Source: Hungateiclostridiaceae bacterium UBA3922 (GTDB lineage: Bacteria; Bacillota; Clostridia; Acetivibrionales; DTU013). Taken from it: a stretch of DNA of 6,065 bases. The DNA lies in the NCBI GenBank assembly GCA_002386045.1, contig DGEQ01000145.1, forward strand, positions 6,876-12,940. The letters are read 5' to 3'. The position numbers and the translations under genes were made by a program. The notes below the pieces were generated by a model that was given only the letters and a program-made list of their open reading frames with translations, was not told the origin of the DNA and did not search any database. Positions 1 through 5,985 of the stretch are shown here, piece by piece. The stretch's first letter is position 1. Each line of letters starts with the position of its first letter.

Positions 1-501
1 CACCAGCAGCAGGTTTTGCACGATGGGAGAACTCTTATCGATGAAATCCAGGGAAAATACATAATTGAGGATCATCGAAACCGGGACTATCAAAAAGTGC
101 GACAATATATATACCTTCATTACCCTGGCCGCAGTGGGCCGCACCGGAGGCTCCTGCTCTCCCGCCTTGATCCCGGTATTCGCGATGAACTGGGCCTCTT
201 TCCGCTTGAAATACCGGGATATGTCGAACAGCGGCACGCAGGTGCATATAACGTCGACAAGCCCCAGCACCAACAGGACAAGGACAGCCATGCTTGCGTT
301 GTAAACGATATCGGGTACCAGCTTGCCAAAAAACAGTTCCCTGGTAAGGGCCATTGTATACTTCACATCAGTACCCAAAAAATCGATCGCCCCTACTACA
401 ACGATCCCGGCTATGAGCGTCGCCCTTCTGTCCGTAAGCCCATCATGGAGCCTGACAGGCAACAACAATATATCCAGCAGTTTGTTCTTCAGCTTTTTCA
501 T
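1..501 (-). CDS. multi-pass membrane protein, N-terminal part (runs off window edge)
   Basis: The frame is open from ATG at 499-501 to the window edge, giving 167 residues with no stop. It begins MKKLKNKLLDILLLPVRLHD and contains three likely membrane helices (about 28-43, 69-92, 129-150), separated by a charged segment (FDISRYFKRKEAQF, 92-105) and a short polar linker (IKAGEQEPPVRPTA). AAGGAG lies 5 bases before the ATG, a strong ribosome binding site that supports the start. It follows the second permease after a 99-base gap with no convincing terminator, so it may be the last or a further member of the same operon. I do not recognise the family. A short membrane protein of Yip1-like type is possible, but this is only a guess from the hydrophobic layout. 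Confidence 0.8.
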   Translation of the reverse strand, partial: MKKLKNKLLDILLLPVRLHDGLTDRRATLIAGIVVVGAIDFLGTDVKYTMALTRELFFGKLVPDIVYNASMAVLVLLVLGLVDVICTCVPLFDISRYFKRKEAQFIANTGIKAGEQEPPVRPTAARVMKVYILSHFLIVPVSMILNYVFSLDFIDKSSPIVQNLLLV

Positions 502-600
502 ATTTGCTCCTTTTGACCTCTGTATTTATATGACATTCAATCATCGGCTTTGGTTCCTTGTGCCATGCCTTTTTTCTGTTCCCGGGCACAGCGCTTTTTT

Positions 601-1809
601 CTAGCCTTTCCTCAGCTGCATCCTGATCATAACATAACTCGCGGGCAGCAAGATCAGCGATGCGCCAAGAAGGACCAGCACCGGCAGCATCATCACGGAT
701 GTATCGGACGGGTCAAGCAACAGCCCGTTCAGTGCATCAAGGGCCCACCCCTGCGGCGTCAGCAGTGATAGAAGCCTTATCCTTTCGGGCATCTCGACGA
801 AGTTCCAGAAGCATCCTCCCACGAACCCCGTAAGCAGCGCTATCACGGGTGCCCCTGCCTGCAACTGTGCCTGCGTCTTCAGTATGGATGACAGGAACAT
901 GCTGATGGCAACGACAGCCAGCAGGTACGACAACAGCGCGATATATGACAGGATGCCGTTGAACAGCACTATTCCGAACAAGAGCCGGAGTATCATGCCA
1001 AACATCGCTATCTGCAGGACGCCAGCCGCAAAAAGTGCCAGTATGCTGCCCCCGAAAGATACGGCGACTGCCCCGCGCCCGGCGCTCAGCCTCTTTATCG
1101 TGCCATTGGTCCTTTCTTCGACCAGCCAGCCGATTCCGAACAGCATGAAAAACATTATGAATGCCGTGATCAGCCCGGCAGAAGATGCTGTCGCAGCCGG
1201 CATCGAGACCCTGTCCACGGCCTCGGCGGCGGTCCCCCTGAGTTCCCTGTAATCGATGGTCATCAGCGGCTCCGGCTCCCAGAAGGAATCGGAGTACGCG
1301 ATCACCTCGTCCCTGAAGCTGCTTCCCTTATCTATGCCCAGTTCGTCGTACTTGCTTGTCACGCTGTTTGCAGCCAGGTTGTTCATTATCAGCCTGAACG
1401 CCTCTCCTGCCACGACCTCCCTGACGAAACCGGCCGAGTAAGACGACGGTGAACTGTACATTTCTATCAGTCCGTCGCTTTCTCCGCGCTCAAGGGCTTC
1501 CCCGAAGCCCGGCTTTATGATATAGACCTGTTCCACCTGGCTGTTCTCCAGCATTTTCCCCGCCTCATCCCGGTCCGCGAGGATAAGGCTTATGCCTTCC
1601 TTGCCTTCCAGCCGGTCAGCCAGGAGCCGGGAACTGCCGCTCATGTCCTCGTCCACGATGGCAATGGGTATCGTGTTCAGCTTCTCATACCTGAGCGCAT
1701 ACCCGGCCGCGACCGTTATGAGCATCGGGATGATTATCATGGCCGCGAAGAAGAGCTTGTCCGCAAGCATCATTTTAAGCTTGTAGAACGTGACCGACAA
1801 GAGTTTCAT
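601..1809 (-). CDS. ABC-2 type permease, second of a pair
   Basis: This 402-residue partner of the preceding permease has the same plan: helix 1 at about 18-38, an extracytoplasmic domain at about 40-206, then five helices (about 207-228, 251-275, 285-308, 317-337, 371-393). PIAIVDEDMSGSSRLLADRL (48-67) parallels the corresponding segment of its partner, VEERTNGTIKRLSAG (230-244) is the cytoplasmic coupling region, and PQGWALDALNGLL (352-364) is the conserved motif before the last helix. Two similar but diverged half-size permeases beside one ATPase point to a heterodimer of the LnrMN/YfiMN kind. The start ATG (1807-1809) overlaps the upstream TGA as ATGA. AAGGAGG at 1818-1824, 8 bases before it, is a near-perfect ribosome binding site lying inside the end of the upstream gene. 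The same frame is open upstream to 1956, but those codons are a shadow of the first permease. The export substrate cannot be inferred from sequence. Confidence 0.93.
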   Translation of the reverse strand: MKLLSVTFYKLKMMLADKLFFAAMIIIPMLITVAAGYALRYEKLNTIPIAIVDEDMSGSSRLLADRLEGKEGISLILADRDEAGKMLENSQVEQVYIIKPGFGEALERGESDGLIEMYSSPSSYSAGFVREVVAGEAFRLIMNNLAANSVTSKYDELGIDKGSSFRDEVIAYSDSFWEPEPLMTIDYRELRGTAAEAVDRVSMPAATASSAGLITAFIMFFMLFGIGWLVEERTNGTIKRLSAGRGAVAVSFGGSILALFAAGVLQIAMFGMILRLLFGIVLFNGILSYIALLSYLLAVVAISMFLSSILKTQAQLQAGAPVIALLTGFVGGCFWNFVEMPERIRLLSLLTPQGWALDALNGLLLDPSDTSVMMLPVLVLLGASLILLPASYVMIRMQLRKG

Positions 1810-3023
1810 CCAGGGCTCCTCCTTCCGGCGAGTTTCATTATGAAGGCAGAAGCTGCAAACAGGGAGAGGGCCATCGCCGCCAGCACCAGGGCATGGGTGC
1901 CGGTGTCCGTGACGCTGCTGCCCGAAAACAGGACCATGAACCCGTCCATCGCCCACCTGTTTATCGTGAACACGCTGATCCTGCGGATGGCCTCAGGCAT
2001 CGAGGTGAGCGGGTATATGCTCCCGCCCAGTACCGCCATCAGCAGTATGCCGAGATTGCCGATGATGTCGGCTGAAGCCGGTGTCGGTGAAACGGATGCG
2101 GTAAACACCGACCATGCGCTGACTGCAAGGATGATCGCTCCGAACAGTACAAGGACATCCTTTACCGGCGCTCCCCAGTAGTTGTTGAAAACCTTCGAAG
2201 TCAGGAGTATTATCACGCCGAACTGGACAACAAGCAGCATGACGGAAACCAGCAGCTTCGAAAGGACCACCTTCCACATCTTTACCGGCGCCGCCGCCAG
2301 CCTCGATGTTATCCCGCTGGTCCTTTCGGCCACGAGCATCTTCATCCCGGGCATGCCGGCAAACATCATGAAAACGACTATGAGGGCGGCGGTGAAATAT
2401 TCTGCAGGAGTGACGCCGTACTCGTCCGCCCCTTCCTCGGATACGAATATGGATGTCCTCGCCAGCGCAGCCAGTATGTAGTCCATGGCGGCCTCGTTGA
2501 ACCTGGCATCCTTTTCTTCATAAGAAAGCCCGGCCTCGGTGTCGTAATGCCAGATGGTGTTTATCGCGCCCTGGACCGCAGTCACGTAATTTGCAGCGCT
2601 TTGTACCGTGTTTTTCACTATATATGCCTGGAGCGGCATCGCGCCGTTGCCGATCACGGTGACAGGCTTGTTTTCGCCCATCGAAACGCTGTTGATGAAA
2701 TCCTCCGGGATGATGATCACACCGCCGACCTCTTTGTCCACCAGGCTTTGCATCGCCCCATCCTCGTCCATTACAAGGACTTCGCTGAATATGTCGATCT
2801 CCTCGACCTGGTTGACCAGCATCCTCGTCAGCGTCGAATCCTCCCTGTCCACCACGGCTATCGGGAACGGCTCGATGAAGCTGCTCTCTTCCAGGTATGG
2901 CGACAGCGCGTAAGTGAAAAACGATATGAAGAACACAGGGACAATGAGCAGCAGGATGCATGCCTTCCAGTCCCTGAGGAAAAGCCTGATATCGTTTTTG
3001 AGAAGCGCTGTAAATGATGTCAT
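1806..3023 (-). CDS. ABC-2 type permease, first of a pair
   Basis: This 405-residue protein has the ABC2_membrane_3 architecture: one membrane helix near the N-terminus (about 21-41), a large extracytoplasmic domain (about 42-205), then five helices (about 206-226, 252-275, 289-310, 319-340, 377-397). The early segment FPIAVVDRED (53-62) and GGVIIIPEDF (100-109) are the usual beta-strand landmarks of the extracytoplasmic domain. The cytoplasmic segment VAERTSGITSRLAAAPV (231-247) is the typical coupling region facing the ATPase. INRWAMDGF (354-362) matches the conserved motif before the last helix. LnrM/YfiM-like permeases have this length and layout. The frame stays open upstream to 3185, but that stretch is repeat sequence and the family-typical N-terminus begins at MTSFTALLKND, so I start here. 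The ribosome binding site is the weakest in the operon (ACAGG, 4 bases before ATG). The stop overlaps the next start (ATGA). Confidence 0.93.
   Translation of the reverse strand: MTSFTALLKNDIRLFLRDWKACILLLIVPVFFISFFTYALSPYLEESSFIEPFPIAVVDREDSTLTRMLVNQVEEIDIFSEVLVMDEDGAMQSLVDKEVGGVIIIPEDFINSVSMGENKPVTVIGNGAMPLQAYIVKNTVQSAANYVTAVQGAINTIWHYDTEAGLSYEEKDARFNEAAMDYILAALARTSIFVSEEGADEYGVTPAEYFTAALIVVFMMFAGMPGMKMLVAERTSGITSRLAAAPVKMWKVVLSKLLVSVMLLVVQFGVIILLTSKVFNNYWGAPVKDVLVLFGAIILAVSAWSVFTASVSPTPASADIIGNLGILLMAVLGGSIYPLTSMPEAIRRISVFTINRWAMDGFMVLFSGSSVTDTGTHALVLAAMALSLFAASAFIMKLAGRRSPG
1818..1824 (-). promoter_or_regulatory. ribosome binding site of the second permease
   Basis: AAGGAGG on the minus strand, 8 bases before the ATG, embedded in the last codons of the first permease. 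With the ATGA overlap it supports coupled and roughly equal synthesis of the two permeases. Confidence 0.75.
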
Positions 3024-3090
3024 TTCGCCTGTCAGACCCCCATGGATCGTCCCGGCCTGCCCGGCGCTGTCCGTCCGCCTGTGGTCGTCC

Positions 3091-3280
3091 GGGACCGATG
3101 TGCTCATACCGGCCGCCAGCCTCCGGGCCGGTACCGATGTATATGCCGCCAGCCTGTCTCCAGCCGGTATCAATAATGTGCACATTCCTGCTGACCGCCT
3201 TCAACATGTCCTATGCGCACGTGCCTGCCGCCCGCCTCCGGACCGGGACTGATGTGCACGTACCGACCGCCTCACCAGCC
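3091..3280. repeat. degenerate array of about 39-bp tandem repeats with palindromic cores
   Basis: Five units can be aligned by a core of the form GATGTGCACGTACC at 3097, 3136, 3175, 3212 and 3251, giving spacings of 39, 39, 37 and 39 bases. The cores centre on TGTGCACA-like palindromes: AATGTGCACATT is perfect at 3175-3186 and GCACGTGC is at 3217-3224, while the second unit has lost part of its core. After each core comes a CCGCC-rich stretch resembling CCGCCAGCCTCCGGACCG. A sixth, very degraded unit may precede 3091. The outer unit runs a few bases into the stop codon of the anchored-protein gene. There are no unique spacers between units, so this is not a CRISPR array. Confidence 0.7.
3107..3133 (-). 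other. 8-bp stem hairpin within the repeat array
   Basis: TACCGGCC (3107-3114) is matched by GGCCGGTA (3126-3133) across an 11-base loop. In RNA this stem would be stable and lies about 85 bases upstream of the first permease start. No U-run follows. It may attenuate or protect the permease part of the message. Confidence 0.5.
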
Positions 3281-4993
3281 CAGCAGCGCGTCGAATATAT
3301 GCTTGTTGTTGAGATAGAATGTCCCGAAAGACGCCATTATCTCCATCTCAAGCCTATCCATGTCCTCGTCCGAAGCAGCATACAGGTCCATGACCGCTTC
3401 TTTCCCGAAATCCGGCAGTGAAAATCCTTCTATCCCGAAAACGTCCTCGTCCGCAATGTCCATCGTGGCAGAAAGACCGCTGATGCCCAGGAACGGCAGA
3501 TCCGCATCCACCCTGATCCCGGTGGTGCTGTTGGTCTTGTTCTGCTTTTTGTTTTCCCAGGACGTGTTCTCGACGGCAACGCTTATACTGCCTTCCACCG
3601 CACCGGATATGTCCGCTCCGGCGCTGATGTTCACGATCCGTTTCATCGTCATGCTGTCGATCTTATCGGAAATGTCGATGCCGATATCGATCCGGGTCTC
3701 CTCCCCGGCTTCGGCGACAGTGTAGCTTATATCAATATCCCCTTCTTTTTGCGAGTCTTTGGCCTCATTCACCAGGGAATCGATCGAAAGCCCCGTCACC
3801 CTTTTTTCGCTGCCCGCATCATCCGTGTCGTATTCCGTGAGGGTGAGCCTTACAAACCTGTGCCCGTCGAAGGCTCCGCCTGCATCTATATCCGCTTTGA
3901 ACGAGCTGCCGCCCGCAGTATTGAGAAAGTCCAGGCTGACTTCCCTCCGGACGATGTCCCCGTTTTTGTCCAGCATAACGCGCATTTTGAACCCGTCCCT
4001 CAGGCGGTACGTTTCCGCGGCTTTTCCCAGTTTCTTCCTGGATCCTTCGATGTCCCTGCGGACGTTGAGCTTTTCCAGTATCTCTCTTTCATGATCGCTC
4101 AGCAGCACCGTGCCGGTCTCATCCAGCCAGCTGAACAACCTGAACAGCCCCGCATCGTCAAGCAGTTCGGTAATACCTGCGAAATTGCCGCAGGTATATG
4201 CCAGCAGCGCGTCGTCATCGGCTATGGCTGACAGAAGTTCCTTCAGCAGCAAAGTCGCCTTCTCTTCATCCAGCGTGACCAGTATCTCACGGCCCTCCGT
4301 ACTGTAGCCGCCGATGTTTTCGGCCACCGTGCCGTTATCCGTGACCGTATCGTCCGTAAGGTATCCCGCCCAGATATCGGCCAGCCTGTCGGCTGATCCC
4401 CTGAAAGCCTTTCCGTCGAAGGCAAGGCTTGCGGCGATCTGCCTGCCGCTGATAAGCTTCATCGGTCTGACGGGTATGGAGAACCTGTCGTAAAGGCCCT
4501 CAAGGTCATCCCGCCGGACGCTGAAATACCTGTCAGGCAGGAAGTCCGGGATCGACAGCCAAATGGTCCCGGAATCGGAATACAGACGGGCTTTCAGGAA
4601 AGGCGCCCTTTCAAGGAGCAGGTCCGCTTCCGTATCCGAGATCCCCTTTGCCGGATCCGTCCTGGTTTTGACGATCAGCTTGGATTTGCCCAGTATATCC
4701 ATCACAGCGCCAGCATCACCAAGCCCCAGGGATCCGAGCCCGCCGGAGACCTTCAGCGAAAGTTCCGTCCTGCTGCTGTAACGCTGTTCCATATACGGCC
4801 GGTATTTGTTCACCAGGGATGTGTATTTCATTTCTATGTCTTCTGCAAACGCTTCGAAGTTTTTCTTTTCCGCTTCCAGGTACAGTTCCGCCGTGCTTTT
4901 CCGCGGCAGCACCAACCAGGCGCAATATATGAGCGCGGCGATGAATACGATTATTACTGCAGCAAGGATCATTCTCCTCGTGCCTTTGCTCAT
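3272..4993 (-). CDS. single-pass membrane-anchored protein of unknown function within ABC exporter operon
   Basis: The protein has 573 residues. Residues 1-8 are short and basic (MSKGTRRM), residues 9-29 form one hydrophobic helix, and the remaining roughly 540 residues are polar with no further membrane segment. It should be anchored by its N-terminus with most of the chain outside the membrane. The one cysteine in the helix (ALIYCAWLV) is not in a lipobox, so it is not a lipoprotein. An acidic helical stretch follows the anchor (about 34-70). The second half alternates polar and hydrophobic residues (for example 415-480, DIDISYTV, IDIGIDIS, ISVAVE), which suggests beta sheet. I do not recognise catalytic motifs. 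It may belong to a Bacillota family of such proteins found beside ABC genes (DUF6583-like, recalled and not checked). It lies between the ATPase and the permeases, so an accessory or substrate-binding role is plausible. Start choice: GTG 5000-5002, ATG 4997-4999 and ATG 4991-4993 are all in frame, and only the last sits at a proper 8-base distance from AGGGAG. Confidence 0.85.
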   Translation of the reverse strand: MSKGTRRMILAAVIIVFIAALIYCAWLVLPRKSTAELYLEAEKKNFEAFAEDIEMKYTSLVNKYRPYMEQRYSSRTELSLKVSGGLGSLGLGDAGAVMDILGKSKLIVKTRTDPAKGISDTEADLLLERAPFLKARLYSDSGTIWLSIPDFLPDRYFSVRRDDLEGLYDRFSIPVRPMKLISGRQIAASLAFDGKAFRGSADRLADIWAGYLTDDTVTDNGTVAENIGGYSTEGREILVTLDEEKATLLLKELLSAIADDDALLAYTCGNFAGITELLDDAGLFRLFSWLDETGTVLLSDHEREILEKLNVRRDIEGSRKKLGKAAETYRLRDGFKMRVMLDKNGDIVRREVSLDFLNTAGGSSFKADIDAGGAFDGHRFVRLTLTEYDTDDAGSEKRVTGLSIDSLVNEAKDSQKEGDIDISYTVAEAGEETRIDIGIDISDKIDSMTMKRIVNISAGADISGAVEGSISVAVENTSWENKKQNKTNSTTGIRVDADLPFLGISGLSATMDIADEDVFGIEGFSLPDFGKEAVMDLYAASDEDMDRLEMEIMASFGTFYLNNKHIFDALLGW

Positions 4994-5001
4994 TTCCATC
5001 A

Positions 5002-5007
5002 CTCCCT
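5002..5007 (-). promoter_or_regulatory. ribosome binding site that decides the start of the anchored protein
   Basis: AGGGAG on the minus strand is 8 bases from the ATG at 4991-4993, 2 bases from the ATG at 4997-4999 and directly against the GTG at 5000-5002. Only the first distance suits ribosome binding, so the protein probably starts MSKGTRR. Confidence 0.65.
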
Positions 5008-5043
5008 GCCTAATCCCGCTTTGCCGGTGATATAGCGTGCCGC

Positions 5044-5080
5044 CGGCGTTGGCGCCGGATCACCCTGCATTTGCGCAGGT
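5044..5080 (-). other. twin hairpins in the ATPase-to-anchored-protein spacer
   Basis: On the transcript CCTGC-GCAAAT-GCAGG (5065-5080) and CCGGCG-CCAA-CGCCGG (5044-5059) can fold into 5-bp and 6-bp stems. No U-run follows, so they are not a rho-independent terminator. They could slow exonucleases or mark a processing point between a more and a less abundant message. Confidence 0.5.
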
Positions 5081-5106
5081 TTACCCCACATTGGCGCCCG
5101 CATTCA
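5044..5106 (-). repeat. three-unit 21-bp repeat spanning the ATPase stop codon
   Basis: Units lie at 5086-5106, 5065-5085 and 5044-5064. Each has a palindromic core at the same offset: GGCGCC at 5094, TGCGCA at 5073 and GGCGCC at 5052. The first unit codes for the end of the ATPase (NAGANVG); the other two follow its TAA stop. Read in the ATPase frame they would give TCANAG, a TGA stop, then SGANAG, so the period equals seven codons and phase is kept. Confidence 0.6.
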
Positions 5107-5851
5107 CGCCTGTCAGCTTCAGCATCACCGTCTCCAGGTCATCCGCTCCGTTGGACTTCTTCAGTTCGTCGGCCGATCCCATCGCAAGTATCCTTCCTTT
5201 GTCCATGATGGCTATCCTGTCGCACAGTGTTTCCAGCTCATCGACATAGTGGCTCGTGAATATGATGGTCCTGCCTTCCTTTTTCAGTGCGGAAAGCGCC
5301 TCCAGTATGAAGCTGCGTGACTGGATATCGACACCGACGGTCGGTTCGTCCATCAGCAGGACCCTTGGGTGGTGCATCAGTGATACAGCGATATTCAGCC
5401 TTCTTTTCATGCCTCCTGAATATTGCGACACCCTGTCTTTTATCCTGTCCCCGAGCCTTACGACCTCGACGGCCTCTTTGATTCGTTCTTTTTTGAGTTT
5501 TCCGCTAAGGCCGTATATGCCCGCCCAGAAATCAAGGTTGTCCCTGCCTGAAAGCATCGGGTACAAGGCTATGTCCTGCGGTACATAACCGATCTCGCCC
5601 TTTACCATGTCCGGCTGTTCACGGACACTCCAGCCGTTGATCATGATGTCGCCCGAGGTCGGTTCCAGGATCGTCGCAAGTATCGACAGGAAGGTGGACT
5701 TGCCCGCCCCATTGGGTCCGAACAGGCCGAATATCTCTCCCTTTCCGATTTCGAAGGACAGGTCATGCAGCGCAGTGGTCCTGCCGTATTTTTTCGTGAG
5801 GTTCCTTACCTCTACTGCAATATTTTCCGCAGATGCATTATTTCCCATCAT
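5081..5851 (-). CDS. ABC transporter ATP-binding protein (CcmA/DrrA type)
   Basis: This 256-residue protein is the ATPase that would power the two permeases downstream, on the cytoplasmic face of the membrane. Visible motifs in order are Walker A GPNGAGKS (residues 45-52), the Q-loop glutamine in GYVPQD (Q92), the ABC signature YSGGM (144-148), Walker B VLLMDEP (164-170, catalytic E169), the D-loop VGVD (172-175) and the switch histidine in TSHYVDE (H201). No key residue is missing, so it should be active. The YSGGMKRRLNIA stretch and the GVD D-loop are typical of drug- and lipid-export ATPases (COG1131). It is shorter than the roughly 300 residues common in that group, lacking most of the C-terminal extension. 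Two adjacent ATGs are possible starts; AAAGG lies 7 bases before the first (5849-5851). The C-terminus NAGANVG is low in complexity and forms the first unit of a 21-bp repeat that continues past the TAA stop. Confidence 0.95.
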   Translation of the reverse strand: MMGNNASAENIAVEVRNLTKKYGRTTALHDLSFEIGKGEIFGLFGPNGAGKSTFLSILATILEPTSGDIMINGWSVREQPDMVKGEIGYVPQDIALYPMLSGRDNLDFWAGIYGLSGKLKKERIKEAVEVVRLGDRIKDRVSQYSGGMKRRLNIAVSLMHHPRVLLMDEPTVGVDIQSRSFILEALSALKKEGRTIIFTSHYVDELETLCDRIAIMDKGRILAMGSADELKKSNGADDLETVMLKLTGVNAGANVG

Positions 5852-5858
5852 ATCAACG

Positions 5859-5863
5859 CCTTT
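5859..5863 (-). promoter_or_regulatory. ribosome binding site of the ATPase gene
   Basis: AAAGG on the minus strand, 7 bases before the first of two adjacent ATGs. It favours the upstream ATG (5849-5851) over the second one (5846-5848). Confidence 0.6.
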
Positions 5864-5898
5864 GACCGTTTATCCCGACGTGCCGGATATCAAACAAT

Positions 5899-5907
5899 AT
5901 TTTACCA
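5899..5907 (-). promoter_or_regulatory. extended -10 promoter of the operon
   Basis: Read on the minus strand this is TGGTAAAAT: a TAAAAT hexamer (one mismatch from TATAAT) with the TGn extension directly before it. A -35 at 17-base spacing would be TATTCA (5922-5927), only 3 of 6 matches to TTGACA, which fits an extended -10 promoter or one needing an activator. The predicted transcript start is near 5892, leaving a 5' leader of about 40 bases before the ATPase ATG. The spacer is clearly more AT-rich than the genes. Confidence 0.55.
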
Positions 5908-5914
5908 CACAAGG

Positions 5915-5956
5915 CCTGTTCTGAATATCGCATTGCCTGTTCCGAATATTACATTG
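5915..5956. repeat. tandem pair of 21-bp direct repeats upstream of the promoter
   Basis: Two copies abut exactly, 5915-5935 and 5936-5956, with 18 of 21 bases identical. Each begins CCTGTTC on the plus strand, has GAATAT in the middle and ends CATTG. The three differences are at positions 8, 15 and 16 of the unit. A 21-bp pitch is two helical turns, so a protein bound to each copy would face the same side of the DNA. The copy nearer the gene covers the weak -35 position, which fits an activator or repressor site for this operon. Confidence 0.7.
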
Positions 5957-5969
5957 CAATAGGTTCCCT

Positions 5970-5985
5970 GATACTATATACTATC
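5970..5985. promoter_or_regulatory. 16-bp near-palindrome, possible operator
   Basis: The plus strand reads GATACTATATACTATC; 7 of 8 base pairs are symmetric. It lies about 65-80 bases upstream of the -10 hexamer and could be an operator or part of a second, distal promoter (TATAGT on the minus strand). AT-rich sequence produces such symmetry easily, so this is weak. Confidence 0.3.

Noticed and set aside
16..516. 166-residue plus-strand open frame
   Set aside because: It lies opposite the N-terminal part of the minus-strand membrane protein, which has a strong ribosome binding site and clear hydrophobic helices. The plus-strand product shows no family features.
502..600. rho-independent terminator after the second permease
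   Set aside because: The best stem found (TGTGCC with GGCACA) is only 6 bp across a 20-base loop and is not followed by a U-run on the transcript.
3024..3185. 54-residue N-terminal extension of permease 1
   Set aside because: The extension is translated repeat sequence with no membrane or family character; the typical permease N-terminus begins at the ATG at 3021-3023.
2518..3207. 229-residue minus-strand open frame covering the repeat array and the start of permease 1
   Set aside because: Beyond about 3023 it is a frame-shifted reading of the permease. Only its repeat-coded beginning is of interest and is reported as a finding.
3272..3274. TGA recoding or readthrough joining the anchored protein to the peptide repeats
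   Set aside because: The frame breaks after two units at the 37-base spacing and meets TGA shortly after; the four complete genes end with TAA, TGA, TGA and TAG, which fits the standard code.
3091..3280. CRISPR-like array
   Set aside because: Units are adjacent and degenerate with no unique spacers, and no cas genes are present.
3749..4231. 160-residue plus-strand open frame
   Set aside because: It is antisense to the anchored-protein gene and an expected by-product of GC-rich codon bias; no ribosome site or recognisable domain.
4919..4993. lipoprotein signal peptide on the anchored protein
   Set aside because: The only cysteine is in the middle of the hydrophobic helix, and no lipobox pattern precedes it.
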